This document shows, in pieces, positions 61,606 to 64,000 of a stretch of 64,000 nt of DNA. The position numbers were made by a program, and so were the translations under genes. Origin of the DNA: 34-65-8 sp963529855 (GTDB lineage Bacteria; Pseudomonadota; Alphaproteobacteria; Sphingomonadales; Sphingomonadaceae); assembly GCA_963529855.1 (NCBI GenBank), contig CAURZK010000005.1, forward strand, positions 1 to 64,000, in the 5' to 3' direction. Under the pieces are notes generated by a model that was given only the letters and a program-made list of their open reading frames with translations, was not told where the DNA came from and ran no database searches. Numbering within the stretch: position 1 is the first letter of the stretch; each line of letters begins with the position of its first letter.

Positions 61606-64000
61606 CTAAGCTGCCGGGATCGGAACCGCGATCTGATTGGCGACGGCGGTATAAAGGTCGATGTCGGTCTCGGGCGCGCGGATCGACACACACAATGCAT
61701 AGCGGGCGGAACGATCCCAGCGCTGGAGACCAGGCTTCTCCTTCCACCATCCGCTGACGGGAAAGACGCCGATCGCGTCGCGCTCGGCGAGGGCTGCCGC
61801 GCTCCCACGCCAAATGTCGCTATGGATCGAACCGCGGTCACGGATCGTCCCCAGAACCCAGGAGTCGCCGCCTGCGACAGCGCCGACAGCGCCAGCCTCT
61901 TCGTCCTGAGCCGCCTTGTTGATCCGCTGCCGGAACGCTTCCAAACCTTCGAGCGACCGCTTCACCGCAAAGCGGAGATTGTGTGAAGCGTAGCGGTGGC
62001 GCCGCGTCCAGCCCCGTTCTCCGGGATTGGGCTCGACGAAATAGGACAGGGTGATCCGCAGTTCCACATCGAGATCGCCAAGCGCGGCCAGTTCGGCGCG
62101 CGGCCAGGGCAGTCGATGCAGATTCATGTCGCGCGTCTTGATCGCCGAGCCATCCTTGCGGAACGGCAACAGGGCGTCCTCGACCATCAAAGTCGCGTCG
62201 TTGGACGCGCTCATCAGCGCCCGGCCAAGGTCAGGCACGCCCCAACCGTAGCGGCGCAGCATGGCCAGCTTCTGACTTTGCGAGCCGGCCGCGTCGAAGC
62301 GCTGGCGCATCGCCGGCGTCCATTCGGCGGAATGGACAATGAGCGCGCGTACCGTTTCCGGCCAGAGTGTCGGACGCGCTGCGATAATGCCGGCGGCAAG
62401 ATTCGCGCCGAGCGCGGCAGCGCCGCTGGTGTCGCCGAACGCTTCAAACAGGCGCATGGCGGGACGATAGTGGGTCGTGAGGAGTTGGAGGTCGTCGATC
62501 GCCGAGGCCGGGTTGGCGCCGTCATGCGCGAAGTTACCGCCCTCGAACACGACATCCGGACGGATCGGCCATTGCCGATCCCAGATTGCGGACGTTCGGC
62601 TTGCCGGTGAGAGGTCGCCGGCCGGGGCGACGGGCGTCCATCCGTCATAGTCGGGATGGGTGATCATGATCTTGTCGGTGCTGGCCCCAACGACGAGCGG
62701 ATTCCACGCCTGCCCCGGGCTTTCGACCTCTTCGAGGTCGTTGCGGTCAGGATAGTCGGCCGGATTGATGTCCCCGCGGAGATTGCCCGCCGCCAGGACC
62801 ATGAGGCGTCGCCTGTCACCGCCGCCATAGCAGAGTTGATCGATTGACGAGGACCACGAGGACGGCCGGCCTCGGCCCAGGCCGACGTCGCTGGTCACGG
62901 CCATGCAGAACACGCGCCGGCGACGGGGAGCATGGTCTTCGGCGCGGGCGATGCCGGTTGCCGTGATCGCCCCGTAAAGTCGCGGCTCGTTCTGCCCGGT
63001 TGGCGGCAGGATCTTCACCGTTTCGAGGCGATGACCAAGCGCGACCGGCTCGCCGTGGGAAAGCGCCGCTTCGAGATCGCCATAAAGCGCGACACCAGCC
63101 ATCGAGGTGCCGTGACCATTCCAGAAGGCGCTGTCGCCGACACCCCAGTCACCGTCGTAGCTATGCTGATCGGCAGGATCGAGGCCAGGCGCGAGCAGGG
63201 GGTGGGCCTGGGTCGCTCCGCTGTCCAGTATGCAGACCGCCGGTGCCAAGGGGGACGGCGGTGCGATCCGATCAGCCAAGTCGTTCGCCCAAGCGGCCTG
63301 ATCGACCGTGCGCATTTCGAGAAAGAGCGACGGCGTGTCCTTGGCGAGGCGCAGTTCAGCGACGACATCGGAATTGCGTATCAGCCGATCCATCGTCGCT
63401 TCATCGGCGAGCGCCAGCGCGACATCGCGCTCGGGAAAGCTGATGACGTGATCCTTGATCGCGACATCGAGCTTGGCAGCGACAGACTGGAAGATTGCGA
63501 GACCGCCATCCCGAAGCCAGACTTCCCACCACACCTGACGGCCGTCGGCGGGAAAGTGCTGCGCTTCATCGGTGAATAGCGAGCGAGCGACCGCGACCCT
63601 GATATCGTCGATCCGAGCGATCAGGGCCTCGTTCTTGGGCTTGCCGGTGCGCGTCTCCTCGTCGCGATAGGCTTCGATCTTCTTGACGAAGAAATCGGCA
63701 GCGGCTTCCGGGACAAACACAGTGGCCGAGACCATTTCGTCGCCCTCCGCAGTGGGCCGCACGGCTACCAGTTCGATAGCCTTCGGCTTGTTCTCCAGGG
63801 CTTCGACAGCGGCGCGCTCGGCGATAGGAATATCGAACTCTAGATAAAAGCCTGGCTGGCCCTCGGCTACGCCATCTTCCCGATCGGCGAGCCGTTGGCG
63901 GCCGGCGGCCAGCGCCGTTCCGATCGCCTGTTCCAATCGTGCGGCGTGCGCGGCTCGCGCCCGCGCGGGAGGGAGGCCGCTTATGACCAGGCGCGGTGAC
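61606..64000 (-). CDS. Subtilisin-like S8 protease, IetS-like, cut by right edge
   Basis: The frame runs open through the right edge, so the N-terminus is missing; residues HAARLEQAIGTALAAGRQR near the edge resemble the usual start region. The S8 triad is visible: Asp in CILDSGATQAHPLL, His in WNGHGTSMAG, Ser in FGDTSGAAALGANLAAG. The protein also has a long N-terminal domain (about 220 residues) and a C-terminal beta-rich domain. This plan fits the protease of the IetAS anti-phage system, whose AAA ATPase IetA would be encoded just upstream, beyond position 64000. It converges with the DUF6602-like gene, 12 bp apart. Confidence 0.8.
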   Translation of the reverse strand, partial: SPRLVISGLPPARARAAHAARLEQAIGTALAAGRQRLADREDGVAEGQPGFYLEFDIPIAERAAVEALENKPKAIELVAVRPTAEGDEMVSATVFVPEAAADFFVKKIEAYRDEETRTGKPKNEALIARIDDIRVAVARSLFTDEAQHFPADGRQVWWEVWLRDGGLAIFQSVAAKLDVAIKDHVISFPERDVALALADEATMDRLIRNSDVVAELRLAKDTPSLFLEMRTVDQAAWANDLADRIAPPSPLAPAVCILDSGATQAHPLLAPGLDPADQHSYDGDWGVGDSAFWNGHGTSMAGVALYGDLEAALSHGEPVALGHRLETVKILPPTGQNEPRLYGAITATGIARAEDHAPRRRRVFCMAVTSDVGLGRGRPSSWSSSIDQLCYGGGDRRRLMVLAAGNLRGDINPADYPDRNDLEEVESPGQAWNPLVVGASTDKIMITHPDYDGWTPVAPAGDLSPASRTSAIWDRQWPIRPDVVFEGGNFAHDGANPASAIDDLQLLTTHYRPAMRLFEAFGDTSGAAALGANLAAGIIAARPTLWPETVRALIVHSAEWTPAMRQRFDAAGSQSQKLAMLRRYGWGVPDLGRALMSASNDATLMVEDALLPFRKDGSAIKTRDMNLHRLPWPRAELAALGDLDVELRITLSYFVEPNPGERGWTRRHRYASHNLRFAVKRSLEGLEAFRQRINKAAQDEEAGAVGAVAGGDSWVLGTIRDRGSIHSDIWRGSAAALAERDAIGVFPVSGWWKEKPGLQRWDRSARYALCVSIRAPETDIDLYTAVANQIAVPIPAA

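Overview
The window looks like an alphaproteobacterial, most likely sphingomonad (Sphingomonas/Sphingobium/Novosphingobium-type), chromosome carrying an integrative and conjugative element (ICE). The grounds are the high GC, the large TonB-dependent receptor at the left edge, a tRNA-Arg(CCG) 3' fragment beside a tyrosine integrase, and a backbone of trb genes, TraG, a DUF3363-type relaxase, DUF2840, DUF736, DUF2285, DUF932 and an RPA-family RepA, a combination known from ICEs of this group. The right end of the element is not in the window.

Layout. 1-2660: flank with a TonB-dependent receptor. 2661-4248: tRNA-Arg 3' end (candidate attL), possible integrase arm sites and the integrase. 4278-30523: about 26 kb of cargo, all on the + strand, for metal handling: universal stress protein, copA, copB, a broken MAPEG-like gene, DUF3703, two czcCBA HME-RND operons each preceded by a small His-rich secreted protein, a CDF-like carrier, a P1B-4-type ATPase, a HupE/UreJ-like permease, a YqaA-like protein, an MFS carrier and a LysR regulator. 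30542-40129 (- strand): mating-pair operon trbB-C-D-E-J-K-L-F-G-I plus DUF2274. 40271-48693 (- strand): copG, traG, relaxase, transglycosylase, DUF736, traF-like peptidase, DUF2840, repA and a helix-turn-helix gene, with a candidate oriT in front of the relaxase and three iterons next to repA. 48814-54027: regulators and accessory backbone genes (DUF2285, XRE regulator, DUF932 with an in-frame stop, HU, a flavin-oxidase-like pair with a possible Fur box, DUF736). 54417-64000: a defence island around parB.

The defence island holds three candidate systems. (1) A retron: the reverse transcriptase carries the retron NAxxH motif and a C-terminal TOPRIM domain (Ec67-like), and directly upstream a 136-nt non-coding segment is bounded by a perfect 12-bp inverted repeat, as expected for msr-msd a1/a2. 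A TIGR02391/HEPN-like gene ends 5 bp from the end of the RT gene. (2) A two-gene operon of an OAS/CD-NTase-like nucleotidyltransferase and a DUF6602-like protein with a D...ExK nuclease signature, which I read as a CBASS-like pair. (3) A subtilisin-like protease resembling IetS, cut by the right edge; its usual ATPase partner would lie just outside.

How the parts fit: the integrase and att site move the element, RepA with iterons and ParB may keep the excised form, oriT plus relaxase, TraG and the Trb channel transfer it, and pairs of 20-bp-spaced CTACGCYA repeats in front of both traG-copG and trbB suggest that CopG controls transfer. The cargo gives the host copper and Zn/Co/Cd efflux, and the right side probably protects against phage.
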